Notes: generated by a model from the letters alone, not told the origin. A DNA stretch of 64,000 nt from JBOEGW01 sp050633625 (GCA_050633625.1 JBOEGW010000006.1:248001-312000), one strand, 5' to 3'. Counted from the stretch's first letter, positions 43,396-52,984 are shown. Numbers and translations are program-made.

Positions 43396-44393
43396 GTGAC
43401 ACGAGCCAAGAGATTGAAGATAGCTCCGCGCCGCTCATTGAGCATTTGGCAGAGTTGCGGCAACGGCTGATTTATTCGGTTCTGGCCTTTGTTGTCGGGA
43501 TGGTGTTGGTCTTTACGGTGGGTGGGCAAATCCTTGATTTCTTGCTGGTGCCGATTGAGAAGTCGATGCGCAATCTGGGCAATCCGAACCCGATTATGCA
43601 ATACACCGCACCACAAGAGTATTTCTTCACACTCATTCGTATTTCGATGGTGGGCGGCTTGATGGTGAGTTTCCCGGTGATCGCCTATCAGATGTGGCGG
43701 TTCGTGGCGCCGGGGCTTTACAAAACAGAGCAAAACGCCTTTTTGCCCTTCCTGATTTCCTCTCCTGTCTTGTTTCTTCTTGGGGCGGCCTTTGCCCATT
43801 ACGTCGTCGTGCCTCTGGCGATGATGTTCTTTTTGGGTTTCGCGGATTTACCGTCGTTTTTTGCTGCTGTTGTCACGAGTGACGCAGGGGTTGCGGGCGC
43901 GGTTGCGGACAGTGGGATCGACATTGTGTTCCAAGGCAAGGTCAACGAAAGCCTTGATATTACGTTGAAAATGATCGTCGCTTTTGGGATTTGTTTCCAG
44001 CTCCCGGTGCTTTTGACATTGATGGGAAAAGCCGGGCTGGCAACGGCACATGGCCTGCGCTCGACGCGCAAATATGCGGTTGTGGGCATTCTTGTGGTGG
44101 CCGCCTTGGTGACCCCCCCTGATGTCACCACGCAGCTGATTTTGTTTGTGGTTGTGTATGGGCTTTATGAGGTCTCGATCTTTCTGGTGAGCCGCGTTGA
44201 AAAGCAGCGCGAGGCGAAATTGCGCGCCGAGGGATTGTGGTTTGACGAGGACGAGGATGCGCCGGAAGACGACCCCATGATGGCCGAGTTCGGTGATGAT
44301 GATGACGACCTTGATATTGAAGATATTGAGGGCGACGAGGCGGAGGAGCCTGCTCAGGACAACGAAGATCCGGGCATGGTCAACAAAGACTGA
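43392..44393 (+). CDS. tatC: Sec-independent protein translocase subunit TatC with acidic tail
   Basis: 333 aa with six membrane helices. Typical motifs are APLIEHLAELRQRL at the N-terminus, QYTAPQEYFF, and FGICFQLPVLLTLM. The last 60 residues, after VSRVEKQREAKLR, are almost all Asp/Glu (for example EFGDDDDDLDIEDIEGDE). E. coli TatC is about 258 aa and lacks this. TatC binds the twin-arginine signal. The stop shares one base with the next gene. Confidence 0.95.
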   Translation: MSDTSQEIEDSSAPLIEHLAELRQRLIYSVLAFVVGMVLVFTVGGQILDFLLVPIEKSMRNLGNPNPIMQYTAPQEYFFTLIRISMVGGLMVSFPVIAYQMWRFVAPGLYKTEQNAFLPFLISSPVLFLLGAAFAHYVVVPLAMMFFLGFADLPSFFAAVVTSDAGVAGAVADSGIDIVFQGKVNESLDITLKMIVAFGICFQLPVLLTLMGKAGLATAHGLRSTRKYAVVGILVVAALVTPPDVTTQLILFVVVYGLYEVSIFLVSRVEKQREAKLRAEGLWFDEDEDAPEDDPMMAEFGDDDDDLDIEDIEGDEAEEPAQDNEDPGMVNKD

Positions 44394-45241
44394 TGCAAGA
44401 GGCGGCGCTCATACGTATTGCGCAAGCGCTTGAGCGCATCGCGCCAGCGCCTCTTGAGGCCCCGGATTTCGACACGGCGGATGCCTTTGTCTGGCAAGTC
44501 GATCCAGAGCGTTTGGTGCCTGTCCCTTCGGTCAGTCGCGTCGATATTTCGCTCCTGATTGGCGTGGATCGTGCGCGCGACACCTTGCTGGATAACACCC
44601 GCCAATTTGCCCGGGGGTTTGGGGCGAATAACGCTTTGCTTTGGGGCGCGCGTGGCATGGGGAAGTCCTCGCTTGTGAAGGCTGTGCACGGGGCAATTCT
44701 TCGCGAGGGGACGGCGCTCAAGATCGTTGAATTGCAGCGCGAAGACCTGCCGAGTGTCGCCCGTCTCCTGACGTTTTTGCGCGCAGCGCCGGAGCATCGG
44801 TTTATTCTGTTTTGCGACGATCTATCGTTTTCGCATGATGATCAGCACTATAAATCCCTAAAAGCGGTGTTGGATGGCGGTATTGAGGGGCGGCCAGAAA
44901 ATGTGCTGTTCTATGCGACCTCGAACCGGCGCCATTTGATGCCGCGCGATATGATTGAAAACGAGCGCTCCTCAGCCATCAATCCCGGTGAGGCGGTCGA
45001 AGAAAAAGTGTCCCTCTCTGATCGTTTTGGGCTGTGGTTGGGGTTTCATCCCTGCTCGCAAGACGAGTATTTGGCAATGATCGACGGGTATTTGGCGGCG
45101 TATGACATCGCGCTCGACCAAGCGGAATTGCGCGCCGAGGCGATTGAGTGGCAAGCGACACGCGGCGCACGGTCTGGCCGGGTGGCCTGGCAGTTTGTCC
45201 TGGACCTTGCGGGGCGCAAAGGGGTGGCAATCCGCCGATGA
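44393..45241 (+). CDS. DUF815-type P-loop ATPase
   Basis: 282 aa soluble AAA-like ATPase. Walker A is GARGMGKSSLVKA near residue 85 and Walker B is FILFCDDLSF near residue 140. ATSNRRHLMPRDM, a sensor-like segment typical of DUF815, follows. The C-terminus is helical (ARSGRVAWQFVLDLAGRKG). It overlaps tatC by one base, so the two are co-translated. The family has no settled function. Confidence 0.85.
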   Translation: MQEAALIRIAQALERIAPAPLEAPDFDTADAFVWQVDPERLVPVPSVSRVDISLLIGVDRARDTLLDNTRQFARGFGANNALLWGARGMGKSSLVKAVHGAILREGTALKIVELQREDLPSVARLLTFLRAAPEHRFILFCDDLSFSHDDQHYKSLKAVLDGGIEGRPENVLFYATSNRRHLMPRDMIENERSSAINPGEAVEEKVSLSDRFGLWLGFHPCSQDEYLAMIDGYLAAYDIALDQAELRAEAIEWQATRGARSGRVAWQFVLDLAGRKGVAIRR

Positions 45242-45379
45242 GATTTTGACAGTCGCGATTCCCTTGAAAAATCCTTAAAGCTTCCTAAACTTAAGTGAGT
45301 GACATTCTTTCACTTACGTCCGGCGAGTCGTCGGGCGGGGCGGCTGATCAGGCCGCGCAAAGCAATTTGGGGGTCGACT

Positions 45380-46375
45380 ATGAGCGTGCGCGAAGCATCA
45401 CGCGAGTTCAACGGCAAGAGTTTGCAGCTTGCGGTGTTCAGTCTTTTTGGCAATTTTTTGGTCTATGGGGCCGGCTTGGCGCTGGCCATTCGGGCCGGTT
45501 TGCACGGGCAATGGGCGATTTATGCGCTTGCGGTGATCGTCGTCGCGGTGGCGGGCGTGCGCATGTATGTTCTGCAACATGATTTTGGCCATTTGAGCTT
45601 TTTCAAATCCAAACGCGCGAACGAGCTAGCGGGCTATGCTACATCCTTGTTCACCATGGCCGAATTCAAGACCATGCAGTATAATCACAACCAACATCAC
45701 CGCGATATTGGCAACCTCGAACATCGCGAGTCCGGTGAAATTTATACGATGACTTTGGCCGAATGGAACGAGGCGGGCTGGGCGAAACGCACCTATTACC
45801 GGCTCTATCGCAATCCGTTCGTGTTGATCCCCTTGGGAGCCCTTTGGACCTATTTCTTAGCTTACCGTGTGCCGCGCAATACGCGCAAATGGCCACTGCA
45901 TGTGATCGCGCATAACCTTGCCTTGTTTGCCTATTTCGACGCTCTCTACGCGATTGGCGGCATGTTGGCGGTTTGGACTTTGCTCTTGGCGGTGCTGATT
46001 GCAGGCTCGCTTGGTGTGTTTTTGGTCTATTTGCAGCACAACTTTGAAGACACCTATTGGGACCGCAAACCGGACCTCAGCTTTGAGCGCGCTGCCATTG
46101 AAGGGGCGTCTTGTCTCAACTTTGGCTGGGTGTTTGATGAGGCTGTGGCAAATATCACCAAACACGATATTCATCATTTGAATGCGTCCATTCCAAGCTA
46201 TCGGCTGCGCGAGGCGCATCATGCCTTGGAAGGGGATTTTCCCTTACGGCTCATTGGGTTTCGAGAAGCACTTCATGCGTTTTCATTGAAGTTATGGGAT
46301 GAAGAAGCCCAACAATTGGTCCGTTTTCCGGGCGCGCCTCAAACCCGCAGCTCGCATGCGGTTGGTGCCGAGTAA
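45380..46375 (+). CDS. membrane fatty acid desaturase
   Basis: 331 aa with about four membrane helices. The three di-iron histidine boxes are present: HDFGH near residue 78, HNQHH near residue 108, and HDIHHLN near residue 265. It should introduce a double bond into acyl chains and so adjust membrane fluidity. ATG 45380 has GGGGG 7 bases upstream. A strong terminator follows. It belongs to the broad FA_desaturase family; the exact substrate cannot be read. Confidence 0.88.
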   Translation: MSVREASREFNGKSLQLAVFSLFGNFLVYGAGLALAIRAGLHGQWAIYALAVIVVAVAGVRMYVLQHDFGHLSFFKSKRANELAGYATSLFTMAEFKTMQYNHNQHHRDIGNLEHRESGEIYTMTLAEWNEAGWAKRTYYRLYRNPFVLIPLGALWTYFLAYRVPRNTRKWPLHVIAHNLALFAYFDALYAIGGMLAVWTLLLAVLIAGSLGVFLVYLQHNFEDTYWDRKPDLSFERAAIEGASCLNFGWVFDEAVANITKHDIHHLNASIPSYRLREAHHALEGDFPLRLIGFREALHAFSLKLWDEEAQQLVRFPGAPQTRSSHAVGAE

Positions 46376-46385
46376 TTTGATCTTG

Positions 46386-46409
46386 GGGCATCCGTTGGGT
46401 GCCCTTTTT
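46386..46409 (+). terminator. terminator after the desaturase
   Basis: GGGCATCC (46386-46393) pairs with GGGTGCCC (46397-46404) around GTT, followed by TTTTT. Confidence 0.85.
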
Positions 46410-46442
46410 CTTTAGGATTTAGACAGGCTGTGGGGGCGTGTT

Positions 46443-47678
46443 GTGAAACGTATTGCGATTTTTTGCGACGGAACATGGAATCGTCACGATGCGAAAACGC
46501 CGACGCATGTTGTGCGCTTGGCGCAGGCATTGGCGCCAGAGGGGGCCGATGGGGTCACGCAGGTGGCGCATTACTTGCCCGGTGTCGGGTCCGGGGAGGG
46601 GGTGACTTGGCTGTCGCGGGTCTTGGACAAATTCATGGGCGGGGCGTTTGGTTGGGGGCTGGATGATCGCATCTTGGAAGCCTATCGGAATTTGGTGTTT
46701 TCTTATGCGCCGGGCGACGAGATTTTTATCTTCGGATTTTCGCGCGGGGCCTATACGGCGCGCTCTCTGGCGGGGCTGATCCGCTCTGCGGGGATTCCGC
46801 CAAAGGATCACACCGATCGTATTCCCGAGGCGATGGAGCACTATCGAACGCGAGATGTGCGCCGCGTGCGCCGGGTTGCGGGCGAAGATGGCGGTCGTTT
46901 CGTGGTGGCAACCACGGATGATCCGCTGGATACGCTAAAGCCTTATCCGCATCCTGACAGCGCGATCGAGCTGGATTTTCGCGCCCGGCTTTCGCCTGAT
47001 ACGCCGACCAGCGATATTGACGTTTTGTGGCGTGAGCGCGAGGGATTGGGGGTGCAAAAGGCCCTAAAGATCAAATATCTAGGGGTTTGGGATACGGTTG
47101 GTGCGCTTGGCTTGCCCGGCGTTTTGGGGGCGCTGTCAAAGCTGACGAACCAGCGTTATGAATTTCATGACGCGAAACTATCGCGCTCGGTTGAGGGCGC
47201 GCGGCACGGGGTTGCGATTGATGAGCGGCGCCGTTTGTACCCTTCGGCGCCATGGACCAACTTGGGGTTTTTGAACGGTGCGAAAGAGGGAGCAGAGGCA
47301 CCTTATCAGCAACTTTGGTTTCCCGGCAATCATCGGATTGTGGGGGGCGGCGGCGATGTGCCGGAGCTGTCGGCTTTTGCGACAAAGTGGATCGCGCAGG
47401 GGGCTGAGGCTGCCGATTTAACCTTTGATCCGGTGCGTCTTGAGGCGCTTTGTGGTGTGGCGGATGCGGGGGCGGACGATAAGGGCGCGGCGCAAAAACC
47501 GGCCTTGGGTAACCTATGGGGCGCGCTTTTGGCGGACCGGGAATTGTTGGTGAAACCCGGTGAGACAGCGCCACAAGTGGATCAGGTCAGCGCGGCGGCG
47601 CGGGCGCGCGCGATGCAACTTGGCTGGCGGCCCAAGACGCTTGAAAAGGTCATGGACGCGCTGATCGAGCTTGATTGA
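46443..47678 (+). CDS. DUF2235 alpha/beta-hydrolase-like protein
   Basis: 411 aa. KRIAIFCDGTWNRHD at the N-terminus and GFSRGAYTARSLAG (GxSxG nucleophile) near residue 100 are the DUF2235 signatures. The family includes Tle1-type phospholipase effectors of type VI secretion, but here there is no VgrG, PAAR or immunity gene nearby. So it is more likely a housekeeping or unknown hydrolase. GTG start 46443; no signal peptide is seen. It is convergent with serS. Confidence 0.82.
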   Translation: MKRIAIFCDGTWNRHDAKTPTHVVRLAQALAPEGADGVTQVAHYLPGVGSGEGVTWLSRVLDKFMGGAFGWGLDDRILEAYRNLVFSYAPGDEIFIFGFSRGAYTARSLAGLIRSAGIPPKDHTDRIPEAMEHYRTRDVRRVRRVAGEDGGRFVVATTDDPLDTLKPYPHPDSAIELDFRARLSPDTPTSDIDVLWREREGLGVQKALKIKYLGVWDTVGALGLPGVLGALSKLTNQRYEFHDAKLSRSVEGARHGVAIDERRRLYPSAPWTNLGFLNGAKEGAEAPYQQLWFPGNHRIVGGGGDVPELSAFATKWIAQGAEAADLTFDPVRLEALCGVADAGADDKGAAQKPALGNLWGALLADRELLVKPGETAPQVDQVSAAARARAMQLGWRPKTLEKVMDALIELD

Positions 47679-47738
47679 CGCGCATGATGGCCCCAAAGGG
47701 CGGCTGCGCCGCACAGGTTTTCAGGTGCCTGCGGCGCA

Positions 47739-47760
47739 GGTATTTTTGAAACAAGGAAAG
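47739..47760. repeat. intergenic motif, copy 1
   Basis: GGTATTTTTGAAACAAGGAAAG lies just beyond the convergent ends of the DUF2235 gene and serS. A very similar run is at 57201-57221, again between convergent genes. Confidence 0.5.
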
Positions 47761-47765
47761 CAGGT

Positions 47766-49058
47766 TCAGGCGAGAAGCCCTTGGGCGGTGATCCTTGTTT
47801 TGCCGCCCAAATAGGGGTGGAGCGCGGCGGGCAGTGTGACGGACCCGTCGGCTTCCTGGCCATTTTCAAGCACGGCGATGAGGGTGCGCCCCACAGCCAG
47901 CCCTGAGCCGTTTAACGTATGGACGAATTCTGGTTTGCCGCCGGCGCTGGGTTTGAACCTTGCGTTCATGCGCCGGGCTTGAAACGCGCCGGTGGTGGAA
48001 ACGGAGCTGATTTCGCGGTAGCTGTTTTGGCCAGGCAGCCAGACTTCGATGTCATGGGTGCGCAGCGCGCCAAACCCTGTATCGCCTGCGCAGAGCTTCA
48101 TTGTGCGATAGGGCAAAGCGAGGCGTTCCAATATGTCCTCGGCGCAGCGCGTCATACGTTCGTGTTCGGCGTCGCTGTCCTCTGGTTTGGTGATCGACAC
48201 CATTTCCACTTTTTCAAACTGATGTTGGCGCAGCATTCCGGCTGTGTCGCGCCCGGCTGAGCCGGCTTCGGAGCGGAAGCACTGTGTATGCGCCACATAG
48301 CGGCGGGGCAGGTAGCTTTCCTCAATTGTGACATTATTGACGATATTTGTCAGAGTGACTTCTGCGGTTGGGATCAACCACCAACCATTTGTGGTTTTGT
48401 AGCTGTCTTCACCGAACTTCGGCAATTGCCCCGTGCCATACATCATGTCTTCGCGCACCAAAACCGGGGTGATGGTTTCGGTGAGGGCGTTTTCCTCAAC
48501 ATGGGTGTCTAGCATGAACTGGGCGAGGGCGCGGTGTGTGCGCGCGATTGCGCCAGACAGCACAGCGAAGCGCGCGCCCGACAGTTTGGCGGCGGTTTCG
48601 AAATCAAGGCCGTCTTTGGTGGCTGGCAACTCATAATGTTCAAGCGGGGTGAAGTCGAAGCTGCGCGGGGTGCCCCAGCGGCGCAATTCGACATTGTCGG
48701 CCTCGTCAGCCCCGTCCGGCACATCCTCGCCCATCACATTCGGCAGGCCCATCAAAAGGGCATCAAGCGCGGCGGTGGCCTCTTTGGCCTCATCATTGAG
48801 CGCGGCAATCGCGGCCTTTTGGGTGGCCACCTCGGCGCGCAGACGTTCAAATTCCGCTTCATCCCCAGAGGCTTTGGCGGCGCCAATCGCTTTCGCGGCT
48901 TTGTTGGCTTCTGCCTGCGCGGTTTCGGAGGCTGTGATCGCCGCGCGGCGGGTCTCATCCAGTTGGAGCGCGTCGACGGAGGCTTTGACCAGCCCCCGGC
49001 GGGCCATGGCAGCGTCAAATGCAGCAGGGTTGTCGCGGATGGTTTTGATGTCGTGCAT
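47766..49058 (-). CDS. serS: seryl-tRNA synthetase
   Basis: 430 aa class II synthetase. The N-terminal part (about 1-105) is the tRNA-binding coiled coil, rich in Ala/Glu/Lys. Motif 2 is FRSEAGSAGRDTAGMLRQHQ near residue 270, and motif 3 lies near NGSGLAVGRTLIA at the C-terminus. It charges tRNA-Ser (and tRNA-Sec if present). The ATG start and N-terminus MHDIKTIRDNP are standard. Confidence 0.96.
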   Translation of the reverse strand: MHDIKTIRDNPAAFDAAMARRGLVKASVDALQLDETRRAAITASETAQAEANKAAKAIGAAKASGDEAEFERLRAEVATQKAAIAALNDEAKEATAALDALLMGLPNVMGEDVPDGADEADNVELRRWGTPRSFDFTPLEHYELPATKDGLDFETAAKLSGARFAVLSGAIARTHRALAQFMLDTHVEENALTETITPVLVREDMMYGTGQLPKFGEDSYKTTNGWWLIPTAEVTLTNIVNNVTIEESYLPRRYVAHTQCFRSEAGSAGRDTAGMLRQHQFEKVEMVSITKPEDSDAEHERMTRCAEDILERLALPYRTMKLCAGDTGFGALRTHDIEVWLPGQNSYREISSVSTTGAFQARRMNARFKPSAGGKPEFVHTLNGSGLAVGRTLIAVLENGQEADGSVTLPAALHPYLGGKTRITAQGLLA

Positions 49059-49193
49059 GGGGCCGTCCTCTTGGCATCGTTTCGGGGGTTATGCCCCGGA
49101 CCGGGGGGCGGGGCCAAGGGGGAAATGTGGGGCGGTGATTTTCATAGACCTGTATCTGAGGTGCGTCGCTCGACACAGTGAGGCCGTTCATGT

Positions 49194-50684
49194 TTATTCA
49201 TTTTCTGCAATCCAGGCTTCCCAATCTTGCCGGTCTTCCTTTTCGTTCACTTCACGAATTCTTGCTCTTTCGCTCTCCTCACAGTCATGACCCGCGACAA
49301 AAACTTCGCCATTTTGCCAGATCACATTCGGTGGTCCTTCGTCGATGCCTTTGCATTGCGACCAATCAGCCCCCGTAAACCTTGAACCTGTGAAATCGGC
49401 TTCAAAATAACAATAACAGTTCTGGATTTTGGCGTGGGCAAAATCGGACTTGGTCACTGATGCGCCGTTGAAATTCGTGTGGTCGAGTGCCGCGCCACGA
49501 AAACGACAATTGTTGAGAGTTGCTGCGCCAAAAAAGACGGATGACAGGTTGGCCCCTGAAAAATCGGCACCGGTAAAATCGGACCGATGGCAGCGCGCCG
49601 CCTGCAAAGATGCACCGCTTATTGCCCTTTCTCCGTAAAAGCTAAACTGAGACTCTCGGAAGCTGCCTTCAAAGGTCGCGCCGTCCAATCGGCAGTCGGT
49701 GAAGACAGCAAAGTCGAAATTCCCGCGCAGGACGCAGGATTGTAGATTGGATTTTGATAAGTCGAGTTTGTAATTGGCGACACGTTCCAATTTGATTTGT
49801 TTTGCGTCCCGCTCTCCAATTATTCGCAATGCCAAGTCGATGTCTTGTCGTGAGGATAGGGAGGCTCTTGCCCAAATTCCCAAGTTTCTTGAGTTTAGAT
49901 CGGTCGGGAGTACGCCAATAGTGTTTGCTTGGCGAAATCGTCCGCTCTTGAATGCGTCCTCCGCATTGAAACCTTTTGTGCCGTCGCGATCCCTCGTGAG
50001 TTCGTTAAAGACTTCGTGTGGGCTTTCTTTGGCGTCAATGGAAGACGCGTTCGCGCGAATGTATGAACACAAGATGTCCAAGATTTCCAAATGGTATTCT
50101 GGATTTTCTGTTGCGACGCGCCCAAGAGACAATATTCCGCCGATACGCGCTTCAATGTTCGGTTCCAAAACTCCTTCAATTTCGCCTCTAATTTCTTTTC
50201 GCACTTCGCGAGTCTTGCCTATGTTTTCGATCGCTTTGTTTAGTCGTTCGGTTGCTAGTCCCAACTCTTGAACACTGGTTTGGCGAGCCGTGAGGCGCAG
50301 GCGGATCACTGTGAAGGGGAAGGCGATGACGGCGGAGAGGACGGCGATGAGGGCTGCCATGCGGGTGAGCAGGAAGCGCAGATCGCCCATGGCCACTGCA
50401 TCGTTCTTGGCAGGTGGGGCGAGGCCGAGAAATTCGCTGATGGCGTGAAATATGCCAAAAAGGACAAAGAGCGCAAAGAGAAGCCAAAGGGCGCTCACGG
50501 CCCAAAACAGGGGCGGCGGCCAGGTTTCAGCGCCGAATTTTGCTTGAATGCTGCGGGCCGGGCGCGTGTCCATCGGCGGGAGGGCGCGCCAAAGCAGTGC
50601 GGCCATCATGATGAGCAGGACCAACGACAGAGCCGAAAAGGGGCTTAGGATGAGCGGCTCAAGCCACCGGGTTAATGCGTTCAC
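49194..50684 (-). CDS. membrane-anchored pentapeptide-repeat protein
   Basis: 496 aa. Three hydrophobic segments come first (about residues 13-32, 55-82 and 108-130), then a charged helical region (about 135-290). Pentapeptide repeats of type A(D/N)Lxx fill about residues 315-455, for example DFTGADFSGANLSS and NCRFRGAALDHTNFNG, and should form a right-handed beta-helix. The last 40 residues are charged. The middle of the gene looks more A+T-rich than its ends. Function is unknown. Confidence 0.82.
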   Translation of the reverse strand: MNALTRWLEPLILSPFSALSLVLLIMMAALLWRALPPMDTRPARSIQAKFGAETWPPPLFWAVSALWLLFALFVLFGIFHAISEFLGLAPPAKNDAVAMGDLRFLLTRMAALIAVLSAVIAFPFTVIRLRLTARQTSVQELGLATERLNKAIENIGKTREVRKEIRGEIEGVLEPNIEARIGGILSLGRVATENPEYHLEILDILCSYIRANASSIDAKESPHEVFNELTRDRDGTKGFNAEDAFKSGRFRQANTIGVLPTDLNSRNLGIWARASLSSRQDIDLALRIIGERDAKQIKLERVANYKLDLSKSNLQSCVLRGNFDFAVFTDCRLDGATFEGSFRESQFSFYGERAISGASLQAARCHRSDFTGADFSGANLSSVFFGAATLNNCRFRGAALDHTNFNGASVTKSDFAHAKIQNCYCYFEADFTGSRFTGADWSQCKGIDEGPPNVIWQNGEVFVAGHDCEESERARIREVNEKEDRQDWEAWIAENE

Positions 50685-50912
50685 GGGTTACGTCCTCCAC
50701 CCGTTTAGTCAACCATGGATTGCGAGCGGGGCCAAGGGGGCTGCGCGGTTTGGGGCAGGGGCGAGTCAGGCGCGCGGCCACTGGATGGTTTCCGGGCGAA
50801 AGGCGCGGAAATTCTGCTTCTGTGCATTGCTTGCCAACCCCCAAGCCCCCATATAGGGTGCGCGCCAGCCAGTCGGGGGCGTAGGGCCTTCGAGAGACAA
50901 AGGGAATTCCAT

Positions 50913-51248
50913 ATGTTCGTATCGCCAGCATTCGCACAGGCCGCCGGGGGCGCCGCTGGGGGCGCTATGTCGTCGCTTCTTATTCCAATGGTTTTGGTGT
51001 TCGGGATCATGTATTTCCTGATCATTCGCCCGCAACAAAGGAAGCAAAAAGAAGACGAAGCGATGCGCAATGCTGTGCGCCGTGGGGATCAGGTTTTGAC
51101 CCAGGGTGGCATCATCGGCAAAGTTGTGAAGGTGCGCGATGATTCCGACATTGATGTTGAAATCGCGGAGGGCGTGAAAGTGCGGATGACCAAGGCGGCG
51201 ATCCTGACTGTCATGAGCAAAACCGAGCCGGCAGCGGACAGCAAATAA
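50913..51248 (+). CDS. yajC: preprotein translocase subunit YajC
   Basis: 111 aa with one membrane helix (about residues 18-40) followed by the conserved FLIIRPQQRKQKE. The cytoplasmic part has QVLTQGGIIGKV and ITVM-like ends. YajC associates with SecDF in the holo-translocon. AAGGGAATTCC precedes the ATG. A 68-base gap with a hairpin separates it from secD. Confidence 0.93.
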   Translation: MFVSPAFAQAAGGAAGGAMSSLLIPMVLVFGIMYFLIIRPQQRKQKEDEAMRNAVRRGDQVLTQGGIIGKVVKVRDDSDIDVEIAEGVKVRMTKAAILTVMSKTEPAADSK

Positions 51249-51254
51249 GCAATG

Positions 51255-51283
51255 AGGGGCGCGCATGGAAGCGCCCTTCGTTT
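51255..51283 (+). terminator. hairpin between yajC and secD
   Basis: AGGGGCGC (51255-51262) pairs with GCGCCCTT (51271-51278), with one G-T pair. Only TTCGTTT follows, so it may attenuate rather than stop transcription. Confidence 0.4.
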
Positions 51284-51316
51284 GAGGACTTCTGAGGCAA
51301 AAGGCAGGCGGGGCTG

Positions 51317-52981
51317 ATGCTGCAAATCTCTCTTTTCAAGCGGATTATGATTATTGGCGCGGTGCTGCTGGGGTTGGCCTTTGCGCTGCCCAATCTGTAT
51401 TATCCGCGCGTTGAGCGGCACAACGATGCGGTGGCTGTGGAGGCAACGGGTGCGAGCCTGAGTGCGGAGCAGGTGGCGGACAAATCTGCCTGGCCGAATT
51501 TTGCCCCCTCCAAGCTGGTGAACCTTGGGTTGGATTTGCGCGGTGGGGCGCAGTTGTTGGCGCAGGTCAATGTTGAGGACGTCTATAAAGCGCGTATGGA
51601 TGGCATGTGGCCGGATGTGCTGAATGTGTTGCGCGATGAGCGTGATGTGATCGGCACGATCCGCCGGGCGCCGTCGCCGGACGGTGAGCTGCGCGTGCGC
51701 ATTGGTGAGGCGGCGCAGATTGATGTGGCTCTTGAGGCGGTGCGCACGCTGGCGCAGCCTGTGGTGACGCTCACCGGGGTTGGGGCAACCGATATTGACG
51801 TGACGGCGGAGCGCGACGAGGTTGTTGTGCGCTTGTCTGAGGCGGAGAAGCTCGCAACCGATGATCGGACGATCCAGCAATCTCTGGAAATCATTCGCCG
51901 CCGGGTTGATGAGGTGGGGACGCGCGAGCCAACCATTCAACGACAGGGTGCTGATCGTATTCTAATTCAGGTGCCGGGGCTTGGCTCGGCTGATGAACTG
52001 AAGGCGCTGATTGGCACCACCGCTCAGCTCACCTTTCATCCGGTTGTAAGCCGCACCTCTGATCCGTCTGTACAGCCCGGACCGCGCCAATTGTTCTTGC
52101 CATCCTTGGATGAGGAGGGCGTGTTTTATGTGCTTGAGGAAACGCCCGTCGTGACCGGGGAAATGCTCAAGAATGCGCAGCCGAGTTTCGATCCTAACGG
52201 TCAGCCCGCTGTGAACTTCCAGTTTGACGTCACCGGCGCGCGAAAATTTGGCGACTACACAGCGGAAAATATCGGGTCGCCCTTTGCGATTGTGCTGGAT
52301 GAGGAAGTGGTGTCCGCGCCGCGCATCAACGAGGCCATTCCGGGCGGATCTGGGATTATTTCCGGCAGCTTCTCGGTTGAGGAAAGCACAAACTTGGCGG
52401 TGCTCTTGCGGGCCGGGGCTTTGCCTGCAGAGCTGACCTTCCTTGAGGAGCGCACTGTTGGCCCAGAGCTTGGCGCGGATTCGATTGACGCGGGCCGGAT
52501 CGCATCCCTTGTGGCCTTCGCGGGGGTGCTGGTCTTTATGGGCCTGTCCTATGGGCTGTTTGGGATGATTGCCAATGTGGCGTTGGTGATCAATGTGGGG
52601 CTGATTTTTGGGCTATTGTCCTTTATTGGCGCGACGTTGACCTTGCCGGGGATTGCCGGGATCGTGTTGACAATCGGGATGGCGGTTGATGCCAATGTGC
52701 TGATTTTTGAGCGTATCCGCGAGGAGATCAAGGCCGGGCGTGGACCTGCGCGCGCGATTGAGCTGGGCTATGAAAAGGCGCTTTCCGCGATTGTCGACGC
52801 CAATATCACAACCTTCCTGACGGCTGTTATCTTGTTCATCATGGGCGCTGGTCCAGTCAAAGGCTTCGCTGTGACGCTGGCTCTTGGGATCATAACATCC
52901 GTCTTCACGGCGATCTTTGTGACCCGCCTAATGGTGGTACTCTGGTTTGAGTATCGTCGTCCGCAAAAACTTGAGGTCTGA
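51317..52981 (+). CDS. secD: protein translocase subunit SecD
   Basis: 554 aa, six membrane helices, with a large periplasmic loop after helix 1. Motifs: GLDLRGGAQLL near residue 73 and, near the C-terminus, GMAVDANVLIFERIREE. With SecF it uses the proton gradient to help release exported proteins. Only 3 bases separate it from secF. Confidence 0.96.
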   Translation: MLQISLFKRIMIIGAVLLGLAFALPNLYYPRVERHNDAVAVEATGASLSAEQVADKSAWPNFAPSKLVNLGLDLRGGAQLLAQVNVEDVYKARMDGMWPDVLNVLRDERDVIGTIRRAPSPDGELRVRIGEAAQIDVALEAVRTLAQPVVTLTGVGATDIDVTAERDEVVVRLSEAEKLATDDRTIQQSLEIIRRRVDEVGTREPTIQRQGADRILIQVPGLGSADELKALIGTTAQLTFHPVVSRTSDPSVQPGPRQLFLPSLDEEGVFYVLEETPVVTGEMLKNAQPSFDPNGQPAVNFQFDVTGARKFGDYTAENIGSPFAIVLDEEVVSAPRINEAIPGGSGIISGSFSVEESTNLAVLLRAGALPAELTFLEERTVGPELGADSIDAGRIASLVAFAGVLVFMGLSYGLFGMIANVALVINVGLIFGLLSFIGATLTLPGIAGIVLTIGMAVDANVLIFERIREEIKAGRGPARAIELGYEKALSAIVDANITTFLTAVILFIMGAGPVKGFAVTLALGIITSVFTAIFVTRLMVVLWFEYRRPQKLEV

Positions 52982-52984
52982 ACC

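Noticed and set aside
46443..47678. Type VI secretion effector operon
   Set aside because: Only the DUF2235 gene is present; flanking genes are a desaturase and serS.
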